Below are positions 29,022-41,958 of a stretch of 64,000 nucleotides of DNA, piece after piece. The DNA is taken from positions 62,001-126,000 of the forward strand of contig CAWCTB010000023.1 of NCBI GenBank assembly GCA_963798275.1. Direction: 5' to 3'. Both the position numbers and the translations under genes were made by a program. This stretch comes from CAWCTB01 sp963798275 (GTDB lineage: Bacteria > Acidobacteriota > Terriglobia > Terriglobales > Acidobacteriaceae). The notes below the pieces were generated by a model. That model was given only the letters and a program-made list of their open reading frames with translations. It had not been told where the DNA came from and searched no databases. Position 1 is the stretch's first letter. Each line of letters starts with the position of its first letter.

Positions 29022-32000
29022 ATGAACCGCAATCGGGTCGGACTCATCTTCGTTTTCGTTGTTGTCATAGTGATCTCAACTTCGCGGGCACAGGAGCCGG
29101 CCGCTACCGGGCCCGCTCCCGCGCGCGTGCCGCCGGCTACCAGCCCGACGACCACGCAGTCCGCTCCGGTCAAAGACACTGAGCAAGCAGGGCCAGCGCA
29201 GGCTCCCTCTTCTCCTGACTACTCACAGGAGGCGTATGTGGTGGAGCACTATCGCCAGTCGATGCGCTTTGAGAACGACGGCACGGGCAAAGAAGAGCTG
29301 GAGGCGCGCATCAAGGTGATGAGTGAGAGTGGAGTGCAGGCGCTGGGGCAGCTTAAAGTCGGATACAGCGCGCTCAGCGATCAGCTTCAGATCAACTATG
29401 TGCGCGTACTAAAGGCGGACGGTACGCGTGGTCACTGCGCAAGAGTCGGCCATCCAGGACCTGACGATTCCGGACGCCCCGGTCTACACCGACTATCACC
29501 AGAAGCACATCAGCGTGCCTGCGCTGCGGCCCGGCGACACGCTGGAGTACCAGTATGTTCGCACCATCGTAAATCCTCTGGCGCCGGGACAATTCTGGAC
29601 AAGCCACAACTTCACGGAGCGCGGCATTGTGCTGGATGAGCAGTTGGAGATCAATGTTCCGAAGGACCGGGAGCTGAAGCTCAAGACCAAGCCGGGCTAC
29701 GAGCCCACAACGACCGTGGAGGGGGATCGCCGTATCTATCGCTGGACGCACTCTCATCTCAAGGACGAAGACGACGCCAAGAAGACGAAGAAACGCGGCC
29801 GCGATCCGGATGAAATACCTTCTGTGCAACTGACGACCTTCCAAAGCTGGCAGCAACTGGGCGACTGGTACGGGACCCTGGAAGCCGACCGCCGGCAGCC
29901 GAACGAGGCGATCAAAGCCAAAGCCGAGAGCCTGACCGAAGGCAAGACAGATGACATGGCCAAGGTGAAGGCGCTATACGACTACGTGTCCCACGATTAT
30001 CGCTACGTCAGCCTGTCGTTTGGCTTGGGACGTTATCAGCCGCACGCGGCAAGCGAGGTCCTCAACCTTGGCTATGGCGACTGCAAGGACAAGAACACGC
30101 TGTTGGCGGCGCTGCTGCAAGCGGAGGGTTTCACCGCAACTTCGGTGTTGATCAACGCCGAGAGGAACATCGATCCGGACATCCCGTCGCCGTCGCAATT
30201 CGATCACGTCATCACCCGCGTTCCCGTGGGCGGGCAGGAAATCTGGCTGGACAGCACCAGCGGCGTTGCGCCGTTTCGCATGCTGTCGTATTCGCTGCGC
30301 GATAAGCTGGCGCTAGCGATTCCTCCCGGCGGCAAGCCGGAGCTGGTGCGGACGCCTGCCGATCTGCCTTTCCCGGCTTTTGACCGGGTGCAGATCACGG
30401 GAGCCCTGAACGACACCGGGAAGCTCACGGCACATGTGAGTACTACTGTGCGAGGCGACAACGAGTTGCTGATCCGTTACGCCCTGCGCCAGATTCCGGC
30501 CAACCGGAGGAAGGACTTCTTTGAAGCGACGCTGCGCAATACCGCGATGCGCGGAGGAGAAGTCACGAATCTGCAAATCGTCGATCCGACGAACACGGAT
30601 GTGGCCTTCCAGATGGGCTACGACGTCGCGGTAGGCAACTATTTCGATTGGTCGGCCCGGGAACCCAAGCTGCCACTGCCGTTCAGCAATGTCAGTCTGG
30701 GAGCCTCCGAGAGCGACGACGAGAGCGGGAAGCCGCTCAAACTAGGCTCACCGCAGGACGGCCGGCTGGAGATGACGCTGACGCTACCTGACAAGTATGT
30801 CGCGCACCTTCCGCTGGCGGTCGATCTGAAGCGCGATTATGCGGAATACCACTCGAGCTACACGATGGTTGACAACCGCATCATGGCCACGCGCGAAATG
30901 AAAATTCTGGTGCGCGAGTTGCCATACAGCCGCCGCGACGATTGGGCGGCATTTCGACGTACCGTCGATGCTGACCAAGAGCAATACATCAGGCTCGAGA
31001 ACAAATCTCCCGGTACCGCAGGGCTGAGTGCGACTTCTTCTGCCGACGAACTATTCGAGTCGGGAGTGCAAGCCCTGCAAAACCGGAACTATGAGCTCGC
31101 GGTGGAGCTGCTGCAGCGGGTCCAGAAGAACGACCCTTCACACAAAGGGCTGTGGACGGGGCTGGGACAGGCGTATCTGGGTCTGAACCAGGACGAGAAG
31201 GCGGTGGAAGCCTTCAAGAAGCAAATTGCAATCAACGCCTACGATCCGGAAGCTTACAACGACCTGGGCCTGGCCTATGAACGGCAGCAGAAGTATGACG
31301 AAGCCGTTGAGCAGTTTAAGAAGCAGATTGAGGTCAATCCGCTCGACCAGAATGCGCATGGGAATCTGGGATTCCTGTACTCGGAGCGCAAGCAATTTCC
31401 CGAGGCCGCGGCCGAATTGGAGAAGGCGGTGTCGATCCAGCCCAATAATCCAATACTGTTGATTGCCCTGGGGCAGGCGTACATTGCCACCGACCAGACA
31501 CAGCGGGGACTGAACCAGTTCGAGCGAGCCACCAACCTTGCCCCGAATCCGCTGACGTGGAACAACATCGCGTACTCGCTGGCGGAGCAGAGCGTGCAAC
31601 TGCCGCGCGCCGACCGTTACGCGGACACCGCCATCAACGCATTGGAGACACAGCTTCGCGACGTCAAGCTGGATGGCGTACGGCCCGCCGACCTGGCCAC
31701 CTCTCTCATGCTCTTCAATGTGTGGGATACCAAGGGCTGGGTAACTTTTAAGCTCGGCAATCTGGATGAAGCCGAGGACTACATTCGCCCTGCCTGGCTG
31801 GCCAGCGGAAGTGGAGCGGAAGCGGAACACCTCGGGGAGATCGCCGAGATCCGAGGAAAGCGCGACGAAGCGGCACACGACTACATCCTGGCGCTGGCGG
31901 CCGACAGCCCTAGTTACACAGCCAAGTCGAAACTGGCACTGCTGGGCGTAACCGGTGGCCTGGAGCGAAAGATCGAGGATGCGCGCAAGGAGTTGAAGGC

Positions 32001-32391
32001 GCAGCGAACCATCAAGTTGGACGCGACGCAGCAGGGAAGCGCCGACTTCCTGCTGCTGATCAGTCCGGAGAAGGTCGAGGACGTAAAGTTTGTCAAAGGG
32101 GAAGAGAGTTTTCGCGCGTTTACCGAGATGCTCAAGAATCTGAGTGTGCCCATGAAGTTTCCGGCGAAGTCGCAGGGGCATGTGGTGCGGCGGGCGACGC
32201 TTATCTGCGGGACGGTGTCGGTTGCGGCAAAGCCAACTCCAGCAGCACAAGCAAAGCCCAAGCCCAAGGGCGGCGGGGATATGCTGGCGGAAGAAACCGA
32301 GAGTGGGCCAGCCACCGCGGCATCGGGAGGATTGCCTGGTCCCTGCCGTTTGGAAATGCTGCCCGCGGCGATGGTCCACGGAATCGACTAA
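29022..32391 (+). CDS. secreted DUF3857-transglutaminase-TPR protein (one frame break)
   Basis: About 1122 residues. It has a signal peptide (first 24 residues) and a Pro/Thr-rich linker. A DUF3857 domain ('GVQALGQLKVGYSALSDQLQINYVRVLKADGT' onward) and a transglutaminase-like domain follow, with Cys in 'NLGYGDCKDKNTLLAALL', His in 'SQFDHVITRV' and Asp in 'EIWLDSTSG', the Cys-His-Asp triad of the papain-like fold. The C-terminal third has TPR repeats ('GLWTGLGQAYLGLNQDEKAVEAFKKQI', 'AYNDLGLAYERQQKYDEAVEQFKKQI', 'HGNLGFLYSERKQFPEAAAELEKAV'). An extra base near 29420 breaks the frame at 'ADGT/VVTAQES'. Members are extracytoplasmic, of unknown substrate. Confidence 0.82.
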
Positions 32392-32426
32392 ACTGGTTGG
32401 CAAATCTGCTGGAGGTGAGGTGGGGA

Positions 32427-32984
32427 ATGGCAGACTTACGTTATCCGATCGGCAGGTTCGACTGGGTTCCGCCCGAGAGCGAAGAGCAGATGGCGAAGCG
32501 ACGCGTCCACTCCATTGACGCGCTGGCGAAGCTGCCGTCTAATTTGCGGGCCGCGGTGAAGGGCTTGCACGAAGAACAGCTCGACACCCCCTATCGTCCG
32601 GAGGGCTGGACGGTGCGGCAAGTGGTGCACCACGTGGCGGACAGCCACATGAACGCCTATATGCGGTTTAAGCTGGCGCTGACGGAGTTCGAGCCGACTA
32701 TCAAAACCTACAAGGAAGATCTCTGGGCCAAGCTGCCCGACAACAAAGAAACTCCAATCGAGGTTTCCTTGCAGCTGGTGGAAGCGCTGCACGCGCGCTG
32801 GGTCAATCTCTTGCGTCTCATGGAACCGGCTGAGTTTGCTCGCACTCTGCGCCATCCCGAGCTAGGCTTGCTCACGCTCGACCGTATGCTGGCACTGTAT
32901 GCCTGGCATTCCGCGCATCACACCGCACACATCACCTCGCTGCGCGAGCGCAATGGCTGGAGCCAGCGCGCCGTCGCGAGCTAG
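32427..32984 (+). CDS. DinB/YfiT-like metal-dependent hydrolase (BstA-type)
   Basis: 185 residues. DinB-like four-helix bundle of the YfiT branch: 'YPIGRFDWVPPESEEQMA' opening, 'YRPEGWTVRQVVHHVADSHMN', and 'LYAWHSAHHTAHITSLRER'. His residues of the metal triad are visible in VVHHVADSH and HSAHHTAH. Start at 32427 with GGAGGTGAGGT upstream, 35 bases after the preceding gene, so possibly co-transcribed. Some relatives transfer bacillithiol; whether this organism makes bacillithiol is not shown here. Confidence 0.82.
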   Translation: MADLRYPIGRFDWVPPESEEQMAKRRVHSIDALAKLPSNLRAAVKGLHEEQLDTPYRPEGWTVRQVVHHVADSHMNAYMRFKLALTEFEPTIKTYKEDLWAKLPDNKETPIEVSLQLVEALHARWVNLLRLMEPAEFARTLRHPELGLLTLDRMLALYAWHSAHHTAHITSLRERNGWSQRAVAS

Positions 32985-33071
32985 ACAACGCATATTCGCT
33001 TGAGCCGGTGCGCCCGATTCGCTGTGCGCCTTAACCTGTTGGCTGTCGCATCCGCTGTACGAGGGTTCGTG

Positions 33072-33533
33072 ATGACGATTCGCTTCAAGCTCAACGGCAA
33101 AGAGCAAACGTTTGACGGCGATCCCAGCATGCCGTTGCTGTGGTATGTCCGTGACATCGCCGGCCTGACCGGCACCAAGTTTGGCTGCGGGGCAGGACTG
33201 TGTGGCGCCTGTACGGTGCATCGCAACGGAAAGGCAGTGCGCTCATGTTTGACGCCCATGAGCGGCGTGGCCAACCAGGAAATCGTCACTATCGAAGCAA
33301 TCAGCGGGGAGAGTGGATTGCACCCGGTCCAGGTTGCCTGGATTGAGCACGCCGTCCCACAGTGTGGATACTGCCAGTCGGGACAGATCATGCAGGCGAT
33401 CGCGTTGCTGGCGGAGAAGCCCAGCCCCAACGATACGGAGATCGAAAACGCCATGGCGGGCAACATCTGCCGGTGCGGTACGTACCAACGCATCCGCGCG
33501 GCCATCAAGCAGGCGGCGGGGGTGAAGGCATGA
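33072..33533 (+). CDS. iorA: isoquinoline 1-oxidoreductase-type [2Fe-2S] subunit
   Basis: 153 residues, the small iron-sulfur subunit of a xanthine-oxidase-family molybdenum hydroxylase. The plant-type ferredoxin cluster ligands are in 'FGCGAGLCGACTVHRNGKAVRSC'. The second cluster's helical domain has 'QCGYCQSGQIMQAIALL' and 'GNICRCGTYQRIRAAI'. The stop overlaps the start of the large subunit (ATGA), implying coupled translation. The two-subunit layout without a separate FAD subunit is typical of IorAB-like enzymes, which pass electrons to cytochrome or other periplasmic acceptors. Confidence 0.9.
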   Translation: MTIRFKLNGKEQTFDGDPSMPLLWYVRDIAGLTGTKFGCGAGLCGACTVHRNGKAVRSCLTPMSGVANQEIVTIEAISGESGLHPVQVAWIEHAVPQCGYCQSGQIMQAIALLAEKPSPNDTEIENAMAGNICRCGTYQRIRAAIKQAAGVKA

Positions 33534-35839
33534 GCGCGATCATCGAGATAAAAAATGTTGGCCGCCGCGGTTTCCTGAAGAACATGCTTTCGGCGGGAGC
33601 GTTCGTGCTGGCCGTGCGCTACTTACCCGCCGCGCTGGCGGAGAGCGCGCAAGGCGCGTCGATCAGTCCGGTGGATTCGGCTCCGTTCCATCCCAGCGTG
33701 TATGTCGGAATCGAATCCGACGGAACGGTGTGGATCATTGCGCACCGTTCGGAGATGGGAACCAGCAGCCGCACGTCGGTGCCGCTGATCCTAGCCGACG
33801 AACTCGACGCGGACTGGGCACGAGTAAAGATCAAGCAGGGCGTGGGCAATCCGGCCTATGGCTCGCAGGATACCGACGGGTCGAAGTCGGTACGCGAATT
33901 CTTTCAGCCAATGCGCGAAGCCGGCGCGACGGCGCGACTCATGCTCATTCGTGCGGCGGCACAGCAGTGGGGCGTTTCTCCGGAGGACTGTAATACGGAA
34001 CTGCACCAGGTAGTGCATCCTGCTTCCGGGCGCAAACTGGGCTATGGACAACTGGCTGGCGCTGCAGCCAAGCTGCCGGTGCCGAAGACGTCGGAGCTGC
34101 TCTTTCGTCCGCGCAATCAGTGGCACTACATTGGCAAGGGCGAGAACCCTTACGATCTGCGCGACTACTGTACTGGCAAAGCGAATTTCGGCATCGATGC
34201 CACTGTCTCGGACGACGGCAAGCCGGTGAAGATGGTGTACGCGGTTGTGGCCCATCCGCCGGTGCTGGGCGGAACAGTCAAGTCCATGGATGATACGGCG
34301 GCCAGGCAGGTGCGCGGTGTGCAAGAAACGGTGCAGATCGAAACTTTCAAACCGCCCTGTGAATTCCAGCCGCTAGGGGGAGTGGCTGTGATCGCCGACA
34401 ACACCTGGGCGGCCATGCAGGGTCGCGAGCAGTTGAAGATTACCTGGGACAACGGCCCCAACGCGGTCTACGACTCGGACACCTTCAAGAAGCAGTTGCA
34501 AGAAACCGCGCGCAAACCGGGAAAAGTGTGGCGCAACCAGGGCGACGTTGATGCGGAGTTCGCCAAAGCGGCGAAGGTGATGGAGGCGGATTACTACATC
34601 CCGCATCTGGCGCATGCTTCGATGGAGCCTCCCATGGCGCTGGCGCAGGTACAAGGTGACCATGTAACGGTTTGGACTTGTACCCAGAACCCGCAAGCGG
34701 TGCAGGATTCCGTGGGCAAGGCGCTGGGTATTCCGAAAGAGAACGTGCTCTGTTTCGTCACGCTGCTGGGTGGCGGTTTTGGCCGCAAATCAAAGCCGGA
34801 TTACGCGGTGGAGGCGGCAGTGCTCTCGAAGAAGGTGGACAAGCCAGTGAAGGTGGTGTGGACGCGGGAAGACGATATTCGGTTCGATTACTACCACACG
34901 GTTTCGGCGACTCACATGAAAGCGGCAGTTGCTTCGAACGGTCGACCGACGGCATGGCTGCAACGCAGCGTGTTTCCGCCCATCGGATCAACCTTTCAGG
35001 CGGGGGCGGAGTTGGCTGGCGCAGGCGAGATGCAGCAAGGCTGGACGGATATTCCGTATGACATCGCCAGCCTGCGCGCCGAGAACGGTCCGGCTCCTGC
35101 GCATGTGCGAATTGGCTGGCTCCGCTCGGTGGCGAACATTTACCAGGCATTCGCGGTTCAGACCTTCACCGATGAACTTGCCGCTGCGGCGGGCCGCGAC
35201 CGCGTGCAATACATGCTCGAATTGCTTGGGCAACCGCGCATCATCAACCTGAAAGAGATGGGTGTGCAGTATCCCAATTATGGCGCTTCGCTGGAGCAGT
35301 ACCCAATCGACACTGGCCGCTTGCGCCACGTAATTGAGCTGGCAGCGGAGAAATCGGGATGGGGCAATGCAAAGCCGGGCAATGGCGTGGGCTACGGCAT
35401 TGCCGCGCATCGCAGCTTCCTGACCTACGTCGCCTGCGTGGTAAAGGTTGAGGTCAACGGTGACGGGGAAATTCGCATACCGCAAGTCGACTATGCGGTG
35501 GACGCGGGGACAGTCATCAATCCAGACCGCACACGGGCGCAATTCGAAGGCGCGGCGGTGTTCGGCACCAGCATCGCCCGCAGCGGCGAGATCACCGCCA
35601 AGGATGGCGCGATCGTGCAGTCGAATTTCAACGACTACCAGGTGGCGCGCATCAACGAGGCCCCGTATCACACCAATGTCTATCTGGTAGAGAGCGACGC
35701 TGCGCCGGCCGGGGTGGGAGAGCCGGGCGTGCCGCCATTCGTGCCCGCATTGTGCAATGCGCTTTACGCGGCGACGGGAAAACGGGTGCGAGAGCTGCCG
35801 CTCTCCAGAACGGACTTCAGCAAGAGCGCAAACAGCTAG
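33530..35839 (+). CDS. iorB: isoquinoline 1-oxidoreductase-type molybdopterin subunit, TAT-exported
   Basis: 769 residues, the molybdenum-cofactor-binding subunit. An N-terminal twin-arginine signal (GRRGFLKNMLSAGAFVLAV) predicts export of the folded complex. Cofactor-binding motifs: 'MGTSSRTSVPLILADELD', 'LAHASMEPPMALAQVQGD', 'VTLLGGGFGRKSKPDYAVEA', 'GVGYGIAAHRSFLTYVA', and the C-terminal 'GVGEPGVPPFVPALCNAL' with the active-site Glu. The substrate could be an N-heterocycle or an aldehyde. No MoCo-insertion chaperone or c-type cytochrome is adjacent. Confidence 0.9.
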   Translation: MSAIIEIKNVGRRGFLKNMLSAGAFVLAVRYLPAALAESAQGASISPVDSAPFHPSVYVGIESDGTVWIIAHRSEMGTSSRTSVPLILADELDADWARVKIKQGVGNPAYGSQDTDGSKSVREFFQPMREAGATARLMLIRAAAQQWGVSPEDCNTELHQVVHPASGRKLGYGQLAGAAAKLPVPKTSELLFRPRNQWHYIGKGENPYDLRDYCTGKANFGIDATVSDDGKPVKMVYAVVAHPPVLGGTVKSMDDTAARQVRGVQETVQIETFKPPCEFQPLGGVAVIADNTWAAMQGREQLKITWDNGPNAVYDSDTFKKQLQETARKPGKVWRNQGDVDAEFAKAAKVMEADYYIPHLAHASMEPPMALAQVQGDHVTVWTCTQNPQAVQDSVGKALGIPKENVLCFVTLLGGGFGRKSKPDYAVEAAVLSKKVDKPVKVVWTREDDIRFDYYHTVSATHMKAAVASNGRPTAWLQRSVFPPIGSTFQAGAELAGAGEMQQGWTDIPYDIASLRAENGPAPAHVRIGWLRSVANIYQAFAVQTFTDELAAAAGRDRVQYMLELLGQPRIINLKEMGVQYPNYGASLEQYPIDTGRLRHVIELAAEKSGWGNAKPGNGVGYGIAAHRSFLTYVACVVKVEVNGDGEIRIPQVDYAVDAGTVINPDRTRAQFEGAAVFGTSIARSGEITAKDGAIVQSNFNDYQVARINEAPYHTNVYLVESDAAPAGVGEPGVPPFVPALCNALYAATGKRVRELPLSRTDFSKSANS

Positions 35840-36206
35840 GCGAACAGCGCGACCAAGTGCGGCCCTGGTCGAAAACCGGGCCATTTGGTTGGCAGTCGCC
35901 CGGGGATGCGTCTTTGTTTCACCGCAGGTTTGCAACTACTCGCCGCACTTTTCTGTACTTCCATCCCATGCGATTTCAGGCCAGAAACCCCAAAGCGTGA
36001 TGAGTTGCTGCGCCGACGCGATTTCCCGCGGGCCTGCGAGGGCAAAGCGCAGGACGTGAGTGTGCGGCGATTGTGCTCACCGCAAGTTGCGCGAATCGTC
36101 TCACTATCACGTGAAGGTTGCGAAAGAAGCGAACTTATCAAACGCAGCTCACGTACAGGTGGGAAGGCTCTGGCGTAGGCGCCAAGCCTTGCAAAGAACG
36201 AGAGAC
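35840..36206 (+). other. non-coding region upstream of the first small secreted gene, with one strong hairpin
   Basis: No gene supported between iorB and the leader element. At 36164-36190 an 11-bp stem (AAGGCT-c-TGGCG / CGCCA-AGCCTT, one bulged C, loop TAGG) lies just ahead of the conserved leader. It may be part of it, or the end of the preceding transcript. Open frames here have poor coding character. Confidence 0.45.
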
Positions 36207-36299
36207 GGGGTTGGACAGAGTGTTTTCGCCAGCGGTTTGGCGGCCCAGGCGACACACGCGACAGGGAGGCTTAGAGGCGCACCCTCGCTGTTCAACCCC
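36207..36299 (+). promoter_or_regulatory. structured leader element, copy 1 (candidate cis-acting RNA)
   Basis: A 12-bp outer stem (GGGGTTGGACAG 36207-36218 with CTGTTCAACCCC 36288-36299, one G-T wobble) encloses two arms. Arm 1 has a basal stem GTGT/ACAC (36220-36223 / 36252-36255) and a 25-nt apical segment at 36227-36251 that is identical to 36946-36970. Within it CGCC can pair either with GGCG at 36239-36242 or with GGCG at 36248-36251, two exclusive folds. Arm 2 has AGGG/CCCT (36263-36266 / 36282-36285). It lies 82 bases before the start of the downstream gene. Not matched to any riboswitch I know. Confidence 0.5.
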
Positions 36300-36381
36300 G
36301 GCAGGAATTGTAGCAGCGCAGCCGGGAAAGCGAGAAGCTCCTGCTGCAGCGGGCCGCCAAAACCAACAAGGAGATGGTCAA

Positions 36382-36753
36382 ATGACTCGTATTCTGTCCC
36401 GCGCAGCCCTGTTGTTGTTAGCCGTTACACTCTCCACCGCAGCTCTCGCCAAGACACGTTCTGCAACCGCCATCCTGTCCCAGGATGCCAGTCTCAACGG
36501 CACCACCATACCGGCCGGTGAGTACGTTGTGAAGTACGATATTGACGGCCCCACGGCGCAAGTGAAATTTCTCAAGGGCAGCAAGGAAGTAGCCAGCGCC
36601 AGCGGGCAGGTGAAAACGCTCGACAAGAAGGTTGGCGCCAGCCAGATCTTTTACAACACTGATGGCAAGGTGCCGAGCATTGCCGAGATGGACTTTGGAG
36701 GCCAGACGTCGGCCATCACCTTCGAGAACGTTTCCGCCAGCGCCGGTAAGTAG
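36382..36753 (+). CDS. small secreted beta-rich protein, paralogue A
   Basis: 123 residues, start at 36382 after AAGGAG. A signal peptide ends near 'TLSTAALA'. The mature part has a repeated-strand look ('LNGTTIPAGEYVVKYDIDGPTAQVKFLKGSKEVASASGQVK'). Its closest relative in the window is the gene at 37082-37459: both share NGTT-x-(P)G-Y-VKYD-x-G-TAQV-F-KG-KE-AS-QV. I recall such short proteins as abundant in Acidobacteriota but without a known function. Followed by a textbook terminator, so it is a monocistronic unit. Confidence 0.8.
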   Translation: MTRILSRAALLLLAVTLSTAALAKTRSATAILSQDASLNGTTIPAGEYVVKYDIDGPTAQVKFLKGSKEVASASGQVKTLDKKVGASQIFYNTDGKVPSIAEMDFGGQTSAITFENVSASAGK

Positions 36754-36779
36754 CCGACGGAGAGTTCGTCCGAGGTAGT

Positions 36780-36807
36780 GAGGGAGCGCGGCGCTCCCTC
36801 GTTTTTT
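36780..36807 (+). terminator. intrinsic terminator after paralogue A
   Basis: GAGGGAGCG / CGCTCCCTC stem (36780-36788 / 36792-36800), 3-base loop, then GTTTTTT. The best intrinsic terminator in the window. Confidence 0.9.
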
Positions 36808-36926
36808 GCTGTCTGACGGAGGTCTGGAGCCAGAAGTAGTAGATCGATTGCCAGTTCAAGCTATTTTTTCACGGCAAGCAACCTTGGTGAGAGAACCTTT
36901 TTGTGCGTTGCTGTGTCACATGTATT

Positions 36927-37006
36927 GGGAATGAGCGATTCGTTGCGCCAGCGGTTTGGCGGCCCAGGCGTGAAACGAACCCTATCAGCCATTCTGGCGT
37001 TTTCCC
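36927..37006 (+). promoter_or_regulatory. structured leader element, copy 2 (candidate cis-acting RNA)
   Basis: Outer stem GGGAA (36927-36931) with TTCCC (37002-37006). Inside is arm 1 with basal stem TTCGTT/AACGAA (36939-36944 / 36974-36979) carrying the 25-nt segment 36946-36970 identical to copy 1. The arm-1 basal stem has a different sequence from copy 1 yet still pairs. A second small arm (CCA/TGG near 36989-36996) follows. It lies 75 bases upstream of paralogue B. Interval 36808-36926 is AT-rich and probably holds the promoter; no gene seen. Confidence 0.5.
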
Positions 37007-37081
37007 GTGGTCACGCGCCCGCGTTGCGGCAACGATCTGCTGCTGGCGTCGGCGCACCGCCAATCAACGTAGGAGATTACC

Positions 37082-37459
37082 TTGAAGAAGACCCTTTTCC
37101 CGATTTACGTTTTGGTTGCGTGTCTCATTCTGTACGCAGGCGCGTTTGCGGAGAGCCATTCCAAGAGCATTTCATTCCAGACGCCGACGCAGGTGAACGG
37201 CACAACGCTGCAACCGGGCACCTATACCGTGAAATACGACGAAAACGGCTCGACGGCGCAGGTGAATTTCATGAAAGGCAAGAAGGAGATGGCGTCGGCT
37301 CCAGCGCAGGTGGAGGAACTTGGCAAGAAGACGACCAACACTTCCGTCGTCCTGAGCAACAAGACCAGCGTTCCCACCCTGCAGGAGGTAGACTTCGAGG
37401 GGACCTCGCAACGACTGCGGTTCTCGAAGGCGAGCGGCACGCAGGGCGCCGGAGAGTAA
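37082..37459 (+). CDS. small secreted beta-rich protein, paralogue B
   Basis: 125 residues from a TTG start at 37082, with AGGAGA seven bases upstream. A signal peptide ends near 'ILYAGAFA'. The mature region 'VNGTTLQPGTYTVKYDENG' / 'STAQVNFMKGKKEMASAPAQV' parallels paralogue A across its whole length. The last 40 residues ('SVPTLQEVDFEGTSQRLRF') match A's 'KVPSIAEMDFGGQTSAITF'. The two genes therefore arose by duplication together with their leaders. Surface or periplasmic role inferred from the signal only. Confidence 0.8.
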   Translation: MKKTLFPIYVLVACLILYAGAFAESHSKSISFQTPTQVNGTTLQPGTYTVKYDENGSTAQVNFMKGKKEMASAPAQVEELGKKTTNTSVVLSNKTSVPTLQEVDFEGTSQRLRFSKASGTQGAGE

Positions 37460-37479
37460 TTCTGTAACGAACAACAAAC

Positions 37480-37498
37480 GGGGAGCGTTGAGCTCCCC
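37480..37498. terminator. hairpin between convergent paralogue B and smc
   Basis: GGGGAGC / GCTCCCC, loop GTTGA, followed on the plus strand by ATGTTGTGCTTTT. May serve both directions, since smc ends 25 bases away. Confidence 0.65.
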
Positions 37499-37523
37499 AT
37501 GTTGTGCTTTTGCATGCCGGGAA

Positions 37524-41378
<3,855 letters not shown>

Positions 41379-41958
41379 CTTCTACTCCTTACGTTACCTG
41401 CCCGAACCGCCTGACAGTGACACCTGACGCTCCACGACGGCCCTGGAATTCGACTGCGGATCGCCGGCTTCCGGGTAGACGGCGGGTTCGTACAAACGGG
41501 GCGCAAGGGCTTGAGAAAAGCTCCCACATTGCCGTGGACCAAAGCAACTGTAACGGCGAACGCGGGAGGGGTCAAGATATAAAACCCTACATTTTGTGCC
41601 CCAACTGTGGAAACCACATCATATTGCACCCGAGATGCAGCAGTCACCCGCAAATCCGGCGAAGAGGAGGAAATCCGAGGAAGGGAGAACCGCTAGAGCA
41701 GCTTTTAGTGTAGGCAAGCTTGGTATCTAACTCAAGTGCAAAGAGTTGAGGGGTGCCGCATCAGTCATCAGGCACAGAGAGGTACCTGGACCTGCCGTGA
41801 GCGACGCGCAAGAATGCTGTCAGCTATCAGCCGTTAGTTATCAGCTAAACCAAGCAAGAGCAGGTTTCCAGAGAACCGCGTAACCATCCAACCAAGTTTG
41901 AGCAGATTGGTCACAATGGGAGCCGCCACGTCTCGTCTTCAGAAGCCTTCAAGGCTGC
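41379..41958. other. 580-bp gap between smc and the outer-membrane-type gene
   Basis: It contains the smc promoter above. A low-complexity tract at 41816-41846 (cagctatcagccgttagttatcagct) is of the same style as 15236-15285. An unconvincing plus-strand frame with a CPNCG motif near 41600 is also present. Otherwise nothing recognised. Confidence 0.4.
41547..41575 (-). promoter_or_regulatory. sigma-70-type promoter for smc
   Basis: On the minus strand TTGACC (41570-41575), exactly 17 bases, TACAGT (41547-41552), about 170 bases upstream of the smc TTG start. Good match to consensus at both elements. Confidence 0.6.

Noticed and set aside
36214..36260. Glycine-riboswitch-like GGACAGAG at the start of leader copy 1
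   Set aside because: The rest of the glycine aptamer (conserved CCGAAGG...GCAA core) is absent, and copy 2 lacks GGACAGAG.
41417..41713. Plus-strand frame with CPNCGNH motif
   Set aside because: One CPxCG motif in an otherwise Arg-rich, featureless frame overlapping the smc promoter on the other strand; no ribosome-binding site.
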